Assembly: GCA_949130485.1 (NCBI GenBank)
Contig: OX422184.1
Location: forward strand, 295,443-359,442
Source of the DNA: Agelas oroides
Lineage: Eukaryota > Porifera > Demospongiae > Agelasida > Agelasidae
Reading direction: 5' to 3'
Length of the DNA: 64,000 nt
Part shown: one piece after another, positions 1 to 9,671 of the stretch
How positions within the stretch are numbered: position 1 is the stretch's first letter
Layout of the letters: every line of letters begins with the position of its first letter
Program-made: the position numbers and the translations under genes
The notes under the pieces: model-generated
The model's input: only the letters and a program-made list of their open reading frames with translations
The model's database searches: none
Told to the model about the DNA's origin: nothing

Positions 1-300
1 TATTTCTGTGTGGGAGACGATTGTACACTACTTACCCCAGACTAGCTGCTACTGTACACCTCTGGACTTAAAAATGATCTCATATCATTCTCTTGTGGCA
101 ACAAGCTAACCATGGCTGTTTGTGTGTCACAGCAGCTGCATGACCACAGGAATGCTATGAGGGGATGCTGAACAACTGTAGCTTGGGCTTGGTGCAAATC
201 ATCCACAGGAAACAGAACCCATTATTGAGTTACTCCATTACTCCAGCTCTCTGCAGGGCTTCATTCAAAGAATCTGGGCAGGTGTACTATCACTCCTCTG

Positions 301-339
301 CTGGTATTTCTCTGTTGTTCCAACAGAGAAATACCAGCT
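301..339. repeat. Short near-perfect hairpin
   Basis: Inverted repeat with 18-bp arms (GCTGGTATTTCTCTGTTG and its complement) around a 3-base loop, in the presumed intron of the EF-hand gene. No flanking direct repeat recognised. Confidence 0.7.
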
Positions 340-408
340 GTTCTCATTTGTAATATGCAGCTGTAATTTACCATGACTACCTTCCTGCATGCCCAGTCAT
401 TACTTACC

Positions 409-457
409 ACACACACACATACACACACATGCACGCACACACACACACGTGCGCACG

Positions 458-545
<88 letters not shown>

Positions 546-596
546 CACACTCACACACACACACTCTCACACACGCTCACACATACACACACACAA
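409..596. repeat. (CA)n microsatellite
   Basis: About 190 bp of CA dinucleotides with interspersed CG and CT variants. Long ORFs read through it in several frames but are artefacts of the repeat. Confidence 0.95.
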
Positions 597-676
597 TGGG
601 AGATAGGAGATAGGACGGCCAGTGATACAATTGGAGACAGATGGACAAAGATGACAGGAGACAGACAGAGACTAAC

Positions 677-3600
677 CCATTCAGGAGTCCATCAGGGTCA
701 ATTCTCTCAGCTACCTCCCACCAGTCCTCACCCCCCTCTGCAAGGGAGGGGTTAGATTCGTAGATCTCTTCATTTGAGAGAAACGCTTTTCTTTTGGCTA
801 GTGCGGGGAAAGTGTGAGGTGGGGAGTCTGGGGAGTTTAGGACGATAGAGGGTTGGGGGTCAGGAGTGGATGTGAGACCAGGACTTGTTGTACCGTTCAC
901 CAAGTTCTGACTGAATGCCTGGGGGGTGAGAAGAGGAACGAGAGGGAGGTGAGAAGAGGAATGAGAGGGAGGTGAGAAGAGGAAGGAGAGGGGGGAGAGG
1001 AAGGAGAGAGAAGAGGAAGGAGAGAGATGTGGGGAGTGTGAAGAGGGTCATGAACGAACACAGCCTTGTTACAAAGCTCTCATGTGTGGCAGAACAAACA
1101 CATGTGCAAAGTTACTGCCCTAGCCTCGTTCCCATGCCATGTCCTGGGAATGAGGTTAGTGTCCTCCCAAGCAGACCTGGAATCCAGCCTGAAACTCTTC
1201 AAAGGAAATTTGTCCGTCATGGTCAGTGTCAAGAGATGCCATTACATGGTCCAGAGTGGAGTTACGACGATCACAGAATTGTGCTATTTCCTTGCGAGTG
1301 ACGTAACCTTTGCCCTCTGAGTCAAACAGATGAAACACCTTGGAGAGGGGGGAGGGGGGGGAGGGGGGGGGGGGGGGGGGTGAGGATAGAGGGAGAGATA
1401 TAATGAGGAGATTGAGGATGGAGTATGTGTGGGGGTTGGGGAAGAAGGGAGGGTGAGGATGGAGGGAGAGATGTAATGAGGAGATTGACAATGGAGTACG
1501 TGTGGGGAGGAGGAGAATGGAGAGTGTGGGAGGAGAGGGTAGTCATGACGGCTATTAGCTAAGATTACTGTTACATGAAGTATGTGATCAAACTTGGCAT
1601 TCTTGTATCCCACAAGAGTTGCATTTCTGCTGGAATACATACATGTGCATGTTCACATTCCCGACCATAAACACAGCTATCATAACATTCACTCATGTCA
1701 TGTGACTGAATGAACAAATTAGGGGGCATATTGTGACTACCAGAGTTGTAACCATCTGAAGCACAGGTCGTGACCAAGTTCCCACTGTCTAGACCATGGT
1801 TGCTTACAGTAAGCACAGGTCGTGGCCCAGCTCCCACTGTCTAGACCATGGTTGCTTACAGGTATTGAGTATAGGATTATACTCAACTTGAAAGATTATG
1901 GTAGCAGTGGTTTTAAAGATATTCTGGCATTCAAATTGAGCAGTGACTGTCCGAATATTAAACTTTTGGAAATTGAGTATTGGATAATATTTCCAGTACG
2001 TAAATTTAAGAATTTGTATACTCCCGAGCAGCACCATTTTACAAAACATGAGTTAATCAGAAACCCTCAACAGCCAGTATCTCAGGCCAAAGACTGTGGT
2101 ACAATGTGTGCAAAGGTTGCTTTCATTAATGAATGGTACCTTCGCTACTACATTACCCAAACATTTTCATGCTATGGCCAAAGTACAAGTACTTCACTTG
2201 GTACAATCTGGACCTTATTAAGGCATGGTCCAACGTGGGGGCTGCTTGTGGCCTAGTGGTTAAAGCACTGGACTGCGGAACGAAAGGTCCCGGGTTCCAG
2301 CCCCACTTGCAGGTTCCAGCCTTGCAGCGGAGATTTATTTCTCTTCTGGGTGCACTCAGCCCTACCTCAAAAATTGAGGAGAAGGTTTACCCTTGTGTCC
2401 TTTGGAGGGGACATTAAGCCGTCAGTCCCGGGGAACCCCTTAAAATTAGCCTGAGTGCTATTGGGGAATTCCTCGTTAACTGAGTGCTCGTTAACTGGGT
2501 CATCCCAGGTAAACCATAACAAAAAAAAAAGTGGACTGAAATGTAGCATGAAAGTTTGGTCAACGCAATAGTACTTGTTCCGAATCCATGAACGCGATAT
2601 TTTACTATCTGTAGAGATGTCCAATTGATGTATGGTCAAGAAAGTCTTCCCAGGAGATGCTTTCTTGTGACCAGCTAGAGCTTCCAAATATGAATCATAT
2701 ACAGGTACTGTCAGTTAGTAAGTTTCGTGACTACTAGTTATTCAGCTATCCATTGTTCACTTCTTTGATCATGAACCTACCCAGGATATGCTTCCTTCCC
2801 AAGAAACACTGAGGTGCCAACACTCATTACTGGGGCCTCACAAAGACTTTGATCAGCAAGCTAATCATTGTTCTTACTACTTGTAGTTTATGACCAAGCC
2901 CTTATGCCTCAGCTTTCTCCACCTCAGTCAAGAATCAAGGATGCTAAGAATAGGGCTGCCCCCACTCCTTCCTTCTGTACCTCTGCAGCTGGCATGAGTC
3001 CACAAATAGGCAAACAATGGCTACTTTCATTGGCTGAAAGTTTGAAACACGTGCCATGACAGCTGTCCCAGCCTGTTAGTATTTTTTCCATGCTTAGTGC
3101 AAAATGCACAAAAAATAGCACAAAATGCACTTTTATCCCCTCCAACTAGGCAACCAACATTACTTAATTTCCAGGTAGGCCCTCACCCAGCGTTCTGCAC
3201 AAAGAAGCTTGGTGAATCTGAATCCCAGAAACCATAAATCGTAAATCCATTGGCCAAGATACACAGTATGGTGGACCGCTTGGCCTTGTAATGTTTTGTG
3301 TAGCCAGCCAATTAGTGTACACTCTCATGGCAGACCCCTTGGGTGGGATGTGCCACGCCCCCTGGCACATCATGTATGTATGGGAGCCAAATTCATGCAC
3401 AGTGCATGCATGATGGTAGTGATTGCTCCATCTCACCTCTGTGTTATAATCTGGATCATTTAGTTTTATGTACCTTGTGAGGTGTACTAGTGCTCTAATC
3501 CAAGTTTCAAACTACACTGGCAACAAGTAGTATGGCCAGCCCTGCAAGACTAACAAACTATCTTCCTAGCTTGTTTCTGTAACAACACAACCAACAAAGC

Positions 3601-3998
3601 CACAGAGGTCTGCCTCGGTCTACTCTAGTTTAGACAGCTGAACTTCGTCAGCACAATGAATATCAAAATCAGACAGATCTACGCATATGGTCGTGTCATT
3701 TCACATGACGGTTATGTCAATCCGACCATGATCCGACCTTACTACTGGACAATCATTTTATGAAATAACCCGTCTCAATCATAAGCGATGAAGGACGCTT
3801 GGTTTGATGACTCACTTGTCGGCAGTAATCCTGCAGCTCGGCGGGATCCATTCCTTCCAGACTCGGTTCCACCGCCTCGCTCTCGCTCCACCTGCTGCCA
3901 ACACTGTTCATCCCAATACTGTCTTCATGCTTGAGCGCGCGCCGCTCCTCCATCTCCGGACCATTTCTTCGTCTCACAAGCTCTTGATTAGTCGTCAT
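677..3998 (-). CDS. EF-hand protein, CRACR2A/EFCAB4-like (5' part)
   Basis: Three coding exons join in phase: 3998-3816 (61 codons from ATG), 1338-1177 (54 codons) and 918-677 (about 80 codons); the gene then runs off the left edge. Donors are GTGAGT, GTCTGC and GTTAGT, and the acceptors end CCAAG and CCCCAG. The exon 1-2 junction reads ELQDYCRQ-VFHLFDSEGKG, so the first EF-hand helix crosses the intron. Two EF loops are visible, DSEGKGYVTRKE and DTDHDGQISFEE, both with usable calcium ligands, followed by AGFQAFSQN, which resembles the segment after the EF hands in CRACR2A/EFCAB4 proteins. Those relatives carry coiled coils and sometimes a Rab GTPase domain and act in calcium-regulated trafficking; none of that is visible here. 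RASEF or Rab11-FIP3 relatives are alternatives. The start codon is 353 bp from the diverging carrier gene, suggesting a shared promoter region. Confidence 0.6.
919..1045. repeat. Purine-rich minisatellite (minus-strand pyrimidine tract)
   Basis: GAGAGGGAGGTGAGAAGAGG units on the plus strand. For the EF-hand gene (minus) this is a long pyrimidine tract directly upstream of the exon 3 acceptor at 918. Confidence 0.8.
1121..1158. mobile_element. Ultra-short foldback element, 38 bp
   Basis: TAGCCTCGTTCCCA at the left and TGGGAATGAGGTTA at the right form an imperfect palindrome of the window's foldback family. The flanking 9-mers no longer match well, so this is an older copy. It lies 19 bp from the exon 2 donor of the EF-hand gene. 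Confidence 0.6.
1339..1535. repeat. G-rich/purine tract with duplicated units
   Basis: Poly-G run near 1350-1380, then GGAGATTGAGGATGGAGTA-type units repeated twice. On the minus strand it is the pyrimidine tract of the exon 2 acceptor of the EF-hand gene. The G-run could form a quadruplex. Confidence 0.75.
1760..1860. repeat. 52-bp unit, two copies
   Basis: Direct tandem duplication beginning AGCACAGGTCGTG and ending ACCATGGTTGCTTACAG at 1760 and 1812, with a few differences. Intronic. Confidence 0.85.
2237..2531 (+). mobile_element. tRNA-derived SINE, full-length-looking
   Basis: A-box-like TGGCCTAGTGG (2249) and B-box-like GGTCCCGGGTTCCAGCC (about 2285) form a Pol III promoter-like head. 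A body containing TTAAGCCGTCAGTCCCGGGG and GGTCATCCCAGGTAAACCA follows, ending in poly-A. The body and tail recur at 24391-24497, which confirms an interspersed family. Intronic to the EF-hand gene, antisense. Confidence 0.8.
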
Positions 3999-4350
3999 GT
4001 TCAGAACTGGCTGTCTACAGCTGAACACGATACTTTTTACACATTCGCACTATTTTACACTTCTACGTGACGTGCGCTGTATCCACTCATACAGCTCCGC
4101 CCACTCATTCGTGCATCTTCCGGGTTGATTACACGGCAGATGCTCCGCTTTGCAAAATCCACTGGATCACAGCATCAGCCAGTCCTAGTTGCAAGAAGTG
4201 AAAGCACTTCGTGTTGCTATATACTAAATGCTCGCTCTGGCGGGGCCTCACCCTTGTCACCGTGGGAGGGCCTAGGGGTGAAATTAAATCATTAACTACA
4301 TTTTAACAGTAAAAAGCCACGCCCATTTGCTTACCCACGGCCACGTGGAG
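3999..4350. promoter_or_regulatory. Probable bidirectional promoter
   Basis: 352 bp separate the start codons of the diverging EF-hand gene (minus, 3998) and carrier copy 1 (plus, 4351). The segment contains ACGTGACGT near 4066 and has no repeat element. Shared promoter activity is inferred from the head-to-head layout. Confidence 0.4.
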
Positions 4351-7300
4351 ATGGACGAGGTTGTCGAGGCGCAGTTGGGAGTAGCAGAAACGAAGCAGGA
4401 GGCGAAGGGACGGAAGGAGCCAAGTGCTCTCAAGAACTTCCTCGCTGGTAGCGTGGGAGGAGTATGCCTTGTAGTGACTGGTCACCCGCTGGACACTATC
4501 AAGGTACAATTCTAGTCTCGGATCCAGACCCTCGAAAAATTTTCGAGGGTCTGGTTCCGAGACTAGTACAATTCTAGGCTCCCTTCTGATGGGATGTGGG
4601 GTGTGGTCAACAGGCTAGATTTAAGGGGTATGCCGTAGTCTCGTCCCCAGATCCCACCTTCTCACGAGGAGAAACGGTCTGGTGAACCAAGTCGAATTCT
4701 TGGGCTTGCGCACACTTTTGTTAAACCCGCTCAAAAAAGGTACGGGTACTTGAGCAGATTTTACTGTTGTAAGGGAGGTGTTACGTAATAATTACCGATC
4801 TCGCAATCTCATTGGTCATTACCACTTTTGAGTAATAAGACCAAGAAATTGGACTTCGTTCACCAGACCGTTTCTCGCCAGGAGGTGCTGGGCACGAGAC
4901 TAGGTATGCCACCTGTTGAAGTGTTTGTGACCACCAAGATATTTGATCAGTGAAAATTAATTGCTTGAATTTCTTCCAAAGCTCTTGATCTTTGCCGTTT
5001 GGAGGTTCCCTTGCTCAACTCTTAAAAAATGAGGCCCAAATTTGTTGATTTTTAGTTTCTCATTGGGTACTTTACTTTACAATGCAGGCGGACGGGGTAT
5101 TACCATTATGTATTTATCCATAGCTGGCAGATATTTGTCACAAAAGAACTCAACAAACATGATGTCAGGAGGATCAGCGCTCGTCATTGTTGAAGGTTCT
5201 TTAGGATGTGCAGTGGAGAGACACGTTTGTGGGTGTTGCGTTCATCACTGCGCTTATCCGGTTCGTTCCCACGTCGTTAGTGTACGAAAATAGGAATAAT
5301 GGTGATAAATTCTATCACAGAAAATCCATGCAGGCGGCTGATGAGAAACTAAATCAACGAATTGGTCCATTTTTTATCCTGGTCACAAGTACCTCTTGTA
5401 GGTTGGAAGTAGCCTCGTTCCCAGGAGAGCCTGGGAACGAGGCTAGGTTGGAAGTCTAGAGTCTGGAATGTTGAATATTTGTTTTGCATTCACCAGTGGA
5501 TACTTACACTCAGTAATTTAATAATGCTCACGGCTTTCTTCAACAACGTGCAAAAATGGTGTACAACATAAATGCGTATTATGGATGCTATTAACAAGCC
5601 AAATGTGCCACAGTCTAGGTGCAGTGTAAACACTTGTAACCCAGGCTCTCCATTCCTCCCTTCTTTCCTCCTCTCCCCTTCTCCTCTTTCTATCCCTTCC
5701 TCCCTCTCTCCCTATCATTCCACCTTCTTCCCTTTCTCTGTCCTTCCCTCCTTCAATCCCCTTCTCCCTCCTTCCTCTCCTCCTCCCCCTTCCCTCCTCC
5801 TTCCATCTCTCCCCCTCCCTCCTTCCCCCCCCTCCCTCCAGGTTCGTCTGCAGACGCAGCCCAAGCCTGCTCCAGGTGAGAAACCGATGTTCACTGGAAC
5901 TTTCAACTGTGCTTACAAGACCGTCAAAAATGAGGTGAGGTGTGTTGTAGGTCAGAAGGGAGATTTGTGGGGGAGAGTGAATTGACAGTTGTTAGTGACA
6001 AATTAGCCATATAACGCATCATTACTTTTCCTTCCCCTCTCCCTCCTCCTCTCTGAATTGCATATCATACACGTTAATACTAAATGCCCTTTTAGTGTGG
6101 CCTTGGAACTTTTAGTTAATCAAACTATTACTAACTAAAATTATCCGGTGAACTGGAGACTGTAACTAGACTAAACTAAAAGATCCAATAAGACTCCAGA
6201 ACTATACCAAAAAGATAACAACCTTTTTTCTAGTAATAACTATAAATAGTAGACTTTTAGCAGTTGAAACTATAACTAACTAAAACAACTGTAGATTCAA
6301 AGTAAACTAAACCAAAATTATTTTCAGAATCTAAAAACTAAACTCAAGTGTAAGTCTTCACTAAAACAACACTATGCTATACAGGGTTTCTCAGGGCTCT
6401 ACCGAGGGTTGCTCGCTCCCTTACTGGTGGTGACACCTCTCTCGTCTGTGTATTTTCTTGGCTATGGCATTGGAAAAAAGCTGCAACAAAGAACACCGAA
6501 TGAAAACCTCACGTGAGTAATTGGTAGCCCTGTTCCCAGACCTTCCCTAACCTTGTTCCCAGGCTCTACCCACTAGCCTGGGAATGAGGCTAGGCCTTCC
6601 CTAGCTCCAGGTGTTGGAGTTTTCAAGTGAGTACTTTGACAGTTGCAGATACCCCACACAAATACCGTATTTCTTTGAATAGACGCTGCCCTCGAATAGT
6701 AGCCGCCCTCGAATAGTAGCCGCGGCTAGTAAATGCGGCACGCGCACACGCGAATGATTTCTGACGACGGTCACCACGCTAGTGCTAGGACTGTTTGTGT
6801 TGTACGAGTCGTTTCCACGGCTGACAGCAGGACTGAGAGGCTACGCATACTACTGACAGCGTCTAACAACCGTCACGATGTCACTCGTATGTACCTTATC
6901 CAGCCGTCGTTGATGTCTCTGGGCTTTCCAAAGAAATAAACGACGCCCTCGAATAGTAGCTGCACAAAACGAGCAGTGAATTAAACAGTAGCTGCGGCGT
7001 CTGATCGAAGAAATACGGTATGTTCCCCCATATTGTTATTGTGACCTTTGACCTTTTAGGTTAGGACAGCACTCCAAAGCAGGCATGTTCGCTGGTGCAT
7101 TTATGGTGCCCCTTTTGACTCCTGCTGACAGAGTAAAGTGTCTCATGCAGGTATATGTGAGGGGTGGGGGTGAGGGGTGTGAGGGGTGTGAGGGGTGGGG
7201 TGAGTATGTAACTCTCTCTCGATCCCTCCTGCTTTTCAGGTCCAACAAGACTCGCGTGGGAAGGCCCGATATTCTAGTTCCATTGATTGTGCAAAGCAGT

Positions 7301-7593
7301 TGTATCGACAGGGAGGCATCAGGAGTGTGTACAGAGGAACCATGGTGACACTACTTAGAGGTGTGTGTGTGTGTGTGGGTGGGTGGTGTGTGTGTACATG
7401 CACATGTACCATTCACATATCTCTACTTTCAGAGGTGCCCGCTAATGGAATCTTCTTTTATGTTTATGAATACATACTGCGAACTTTGAACCCTGAAGCA
7501 AAGAGGTAGGCCTTCAGTACTAGAATTCCATCCTCGCACTCTATCATACTAGAAACTCAAGATGATGCTGTGTTGCTGTGTACAAGATTTCTG

Positions 7594-7673
<80 letters not shown>

Positions 7674-8594
7674 CGTGATGAGCTAAGCCCGGCTCATATC
7701 CTCTTTGCAGGGGGAATGGGAGGGATGGCACTTTGGGTATACGCCATTGTTCCCGACACACTCAAGTCTAGGTACCAAACAGGTATGTCAGGGCCTCATT
7801 CCATACCACTTCTGTTCCATGTTGTTTGATTTACAGTATGAAAGTAGCAATCCCTTCCCCCCCCAACTTCAGCTCCTGATGGCAAGTACAATGGTGCTAG
7901 GAGTGTATTTCGAGAGTTGGTAAGTTTCACCTTAATGTCTGGTGTCTCAATCAAGCATCTCTAACACTACTCCACTCCCCCCTCCTCTTAGATGCGGACA
8001 GAAGGGCCCACAGCTCTCTTCAGAGGTCTCACCCCCATCATGATAAGGGCTTTTCCTGCCAATGGAGTGAGTTGGTAGTAGCCAATCAGGACACCAGTGC
8101 ACCAGTAAAGAAAGACATGCACTGCAGAAAGCTGGTCTGGTACACAACCTCGTTCCCAGGCTCCCATGAAAGGCTGGGCAGGGCCTGGGAACTAGGCTGG
8201 GCAGGGGCCTGGGGGCTAGGCTGGGCAGGGCCCTGGGGGGTAGTCTGGGCAGGGGCCTGGGAGCTAGGCTGGGCAGGGGCCTGGGGGCTAGGCTGGGCAG
8301 GGGCCTGGGAGCTAGGCTGGGCAGGTGCCTGGGAACTAGGCTGGGCAGGGGCCTGGGAGGCTGGGCAGGGACCTGGGGGCTAGGCTGGGCAGGGCCCTGG
8401 GGGATAGTCTGGGCAGGGGCCTGGGAACTAGGCTGGGCAGGGGCCTGGGAGCTAGGCTGGGCAGGGGCCTGGGAACTAGGCTGGGCATAATGTGTCTTGC
8501 TTCCTCTCTCTCTCTACACTCTCCTCTTCAGGCGTGTATTTTAGGTTTCGAGATTGCTATGAGGGTTCTGAATTGGCTTCTACCAACCTGGTGA
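4351..8594 (+). CDS. SLC25A20: Mitochondrial carnitine/acylcarnitine carrier, copy 1
   Basis: Ten exons join without a break into 317 aa: 4351-4503, 5842-5934, 6385-6512, 7060-7150, 7240-7360, 7433-7505, 7673-7782, 7873-7919, 7992-8066 and 8532-8594 (TGA). The family exchanges acylcarnitine for carnitine across the inner mitochondrial membrane for beta-oxidation. Three carrier repeats are seen: [26 protein letters not shown] and [12 protein letters not shown]. The segments [20 protein letters not shown] and RAFPAN match the SLC25A20 family closely. Oddities: the third signature lacks its first Pro (VPD instead of PPD), the second has Asp where SLC25A20 has Glu (ADRVK, not GERIK), and the matrix-gate pair reads RE rather than RD. 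The exon 7 acceptor is the end of a (CA)n run, and the exon 5 donor runs into GTGTGT. The ATG at 4351 is the first in frame. It is less canonical than copy 2. Confidence 0.9.
4513..4565. mobile_element. Foldback element, 53 bp, with 9-bp flanking repeat
   Basis: TAGTCTCGGATCCAGACCCTCG and its near-perfect complement meet at a short AT loop. It is flanked on both sides by GTACAATTC (9 bp), the left copy beginning at the exon 1 donor of carrier copy 1. Confidence 0.85.
4636..4902. mobile_element. Foldback element, 267 bp
   Basis: Ends TAGTCTCGTCCCCAG and CTGGGCACGAGACTA. The subterminal arms (GAAACGGTCTGGTGAACCAAGTCGAA against TTCGTTCACCAGACCGTTTCTCG) are also inverted. Flanking direct repeat GGTATGCC (8 of 9 bp). 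A close relative lies at 54025-54350. Confidence 0.85.
5055..5350 (+). repeat. Intron 1 block duplicated with the carrier gene
   Basis: From TTTTTAGTTTCTCAT to about the AAATTCTATC segment this block aligns at moderate identity with 10325-10600 in intron 1 of copy 2 (shared GATGTCAGGAGGATC and TTACCATTATG). It is remnant intron sequence of the tandem duplication, not a coding exon. Confidence 0.75.
5410..5445. mobile_element. Minimal foldback element, 36 bp, perfect 9-bp flanking repeat
   Basis: TAGCCTCGTTCCCAGG, four bases (AGAG), then the exact complement CCTGGGAACGAGGCTA. Flanked by GGTTGGAAG on both sides (5401-5409 and 5446-5454). The element consists only of its two terminal inverted repeats. 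Confidence 0.9.
5656..5841 (+). repeat. Pyrimidine tract at the exon 2 acceptor of carrier copy 1
   Basis: About 185 bp almost wholly C and T (CCCTCCTTCC-type units), running straight into the CCTCCAG acceptor at 5841. A similar tract precedes the same exon in copy 2 (11035-11325). Confidence 0.9.
6080..6370 (+). repeat. Interspersed ACTAAA-rich repeat
   Basis: Contains AAATGCCCTTTTAGTGTGGC and many AACTAAA motifs. Related sequence lies at 11565-11690 (same intron of copy 2) and, inverted, at 27785-28290 in the Calx-beta gene. Intron 3 of carrier copy 1. Class not identified. Confidence 0.6.
6548..6592. mobile_element. Short foldback copy
   Basis: TAACCTTGTTCCCAGGCT opposed to AGCCTGGGAATGAGGCTA with a short loop; a slightly decayed member of the same family. 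No clean flanking repeat recognised. Confidence 0.6.
6663..7020. mobile_element. MITE with TACCGTATTT ends
   Basis: 358 bp with inverted ends TACCGTATTTCTTTGAATAGACGC and GCGTCTGATCGAAGAAATACGGTA, and subterminal CCTCGAATAGTAGC repeats. The outer TA on both sides is consistent with a TA target duplication (Tc1/mariner type). It contains a meaningless short ORF. Intron 3 of carrier copy 1. Confidence 0.75.
7597..7672. repeat. (CA)n microsatellite forming a splice acceptor
   Basis: About 37 CA units end in CACACAG at 7672, which is the acceptor of exon 7 of carrier copy 1. There is no conventional pyrimidine tract between repeat and exon. Confidence 0.9.
8150..8490 (+). repeat. Minisatellite derived from a foldback-element end
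   Basis: About 14 units of about 24 bp, type GGGCAGGGGCCTGGGAGCTAGGCT. The unit core CCTGGGAACTAGGCT differs by little from the foldback right end CCTGGGAACGAGGCTA, and the array begins beside CTCGTTCCCAGGCT. Intron 9 of carrier copy 1. Confidence 0.85.
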
Positions 8595-9371
8595 CAAGAC
8601 AGTCTGAGATGAAGACATTTCTCTGCAAGGAGATATTTATTTATTTATTTATTGTAGATTGGACAACAAGTAGAGATAAGTGCATCTGTCCCTCTCTCCC
8701 TTTTTTCCTCCGTCCGTCCATTCATAATAATTTCTGGAACTACAACATTGTTGCAGGATAAGTGTGGTGTATTCATGTATTACATGTTCTATTGTGCACA
8801 TGATGTGTGTGTGTTGTGTACAGATGATTTGCATATACACAAGTTTCACAAGCCAGATTCGCTTTTGTGGAAGTTGGTCTGGCTTGCAAGATTACATACA
8901 TACACACACTAAGAAATGTTTACAGTGGAGAGACAGAAGATCTTTGGTAAGGTTTATCCCAGATGTCTTTAAGGTGTGTTCTTGGCAACCTTTTTTGATT
9001 CAATTTGCATGCAAAAGACAGATTTAAGATCATGAAAAAACATACACTTTTGTATCATCAAATTACAATTGCTAAACTTAGTGACAAAAAAGACAAAAAC
9101 AACAACAACAAAAAAAAACTCGAATGTTAAATTTATAGCACATTGCAAGGAATTAATTAGTAGTAAACTTGACTGCATGCACACAAAGATAAAAAGACCA
9201 GTGGCTTCTAAGGGAAGACAAACACGCTTGGCAACAGAGGCAACCACAGAGAAGTACAAATGAATGTCTTCTTGTTTGCCTCACACCTAATTAGCCCTTG
9301 TGCGCAACACTCAGGGCCTGGGAATGAGCTTGAGACTACTTTGTACCATTGAACTGAACGTGTGTTTATCC

Positions 9372-9431
9372 TAGTCTCGTGCACGTGCCCAGCCATCCAC
9401 ACCCCCCAGTGGATGGCTGGGCACGAGACTA
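9372..9431. mobile_element. Foldback element, 60 bp
   Basis: TAGTCTCGTGCACGTGCCCAGCCATCCAC and an almost exact complement, short C-rich loop. Flanked by TGTTTATCC and GGTTTATCC (8 of 9). The downstream flank also recurs at 8949-8988 (TATCCCAGATxxCTTTAAGG). Confidence 0.85.
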
Positions 9432-9671
9432 GGTTTATCCCAGATTCCTTTAAGGTGTGTTCTTGGCAACTGCACCACTGTGAGTGTGCAATAGCCCGGA
9501 GGCAAGTTAGTCTGGTTCCCATGCAGTGGGGTTGTGATCTCGGAGCCAGACAATAATCTGGTGCGTTTTTCATTCCCAAGCTGCAAACTTGACATCTGGG
9601 AACGAGGCCTGCACTACTGTAGTAAATAGCTGCAAGGGGCAGAGGACTTGACTGCACGATAGTTAGCCGAG

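Noticed and set aside
409-596. Long His/Thr and Cys/Val ORFs in CA/GT repeats (also 21832-22214, 46500-46770)
   Set aside because: Open in all frames because the repeat has no stop codon; no homology or splice context.
4513-4565. Foldback copies interpreted as Tc1/mariner with TA duplication
   Set aside because: The TA at both ends belongs to the element; the longer 9-bp direct repeats lie outside it at many sites.
5042-5293. Small ORF in intron 1 of carrier copy 1 as an extra exon
   Set aside because: The block is conserved in copy 2 only as shared intron DNA and its frame is not preserved.
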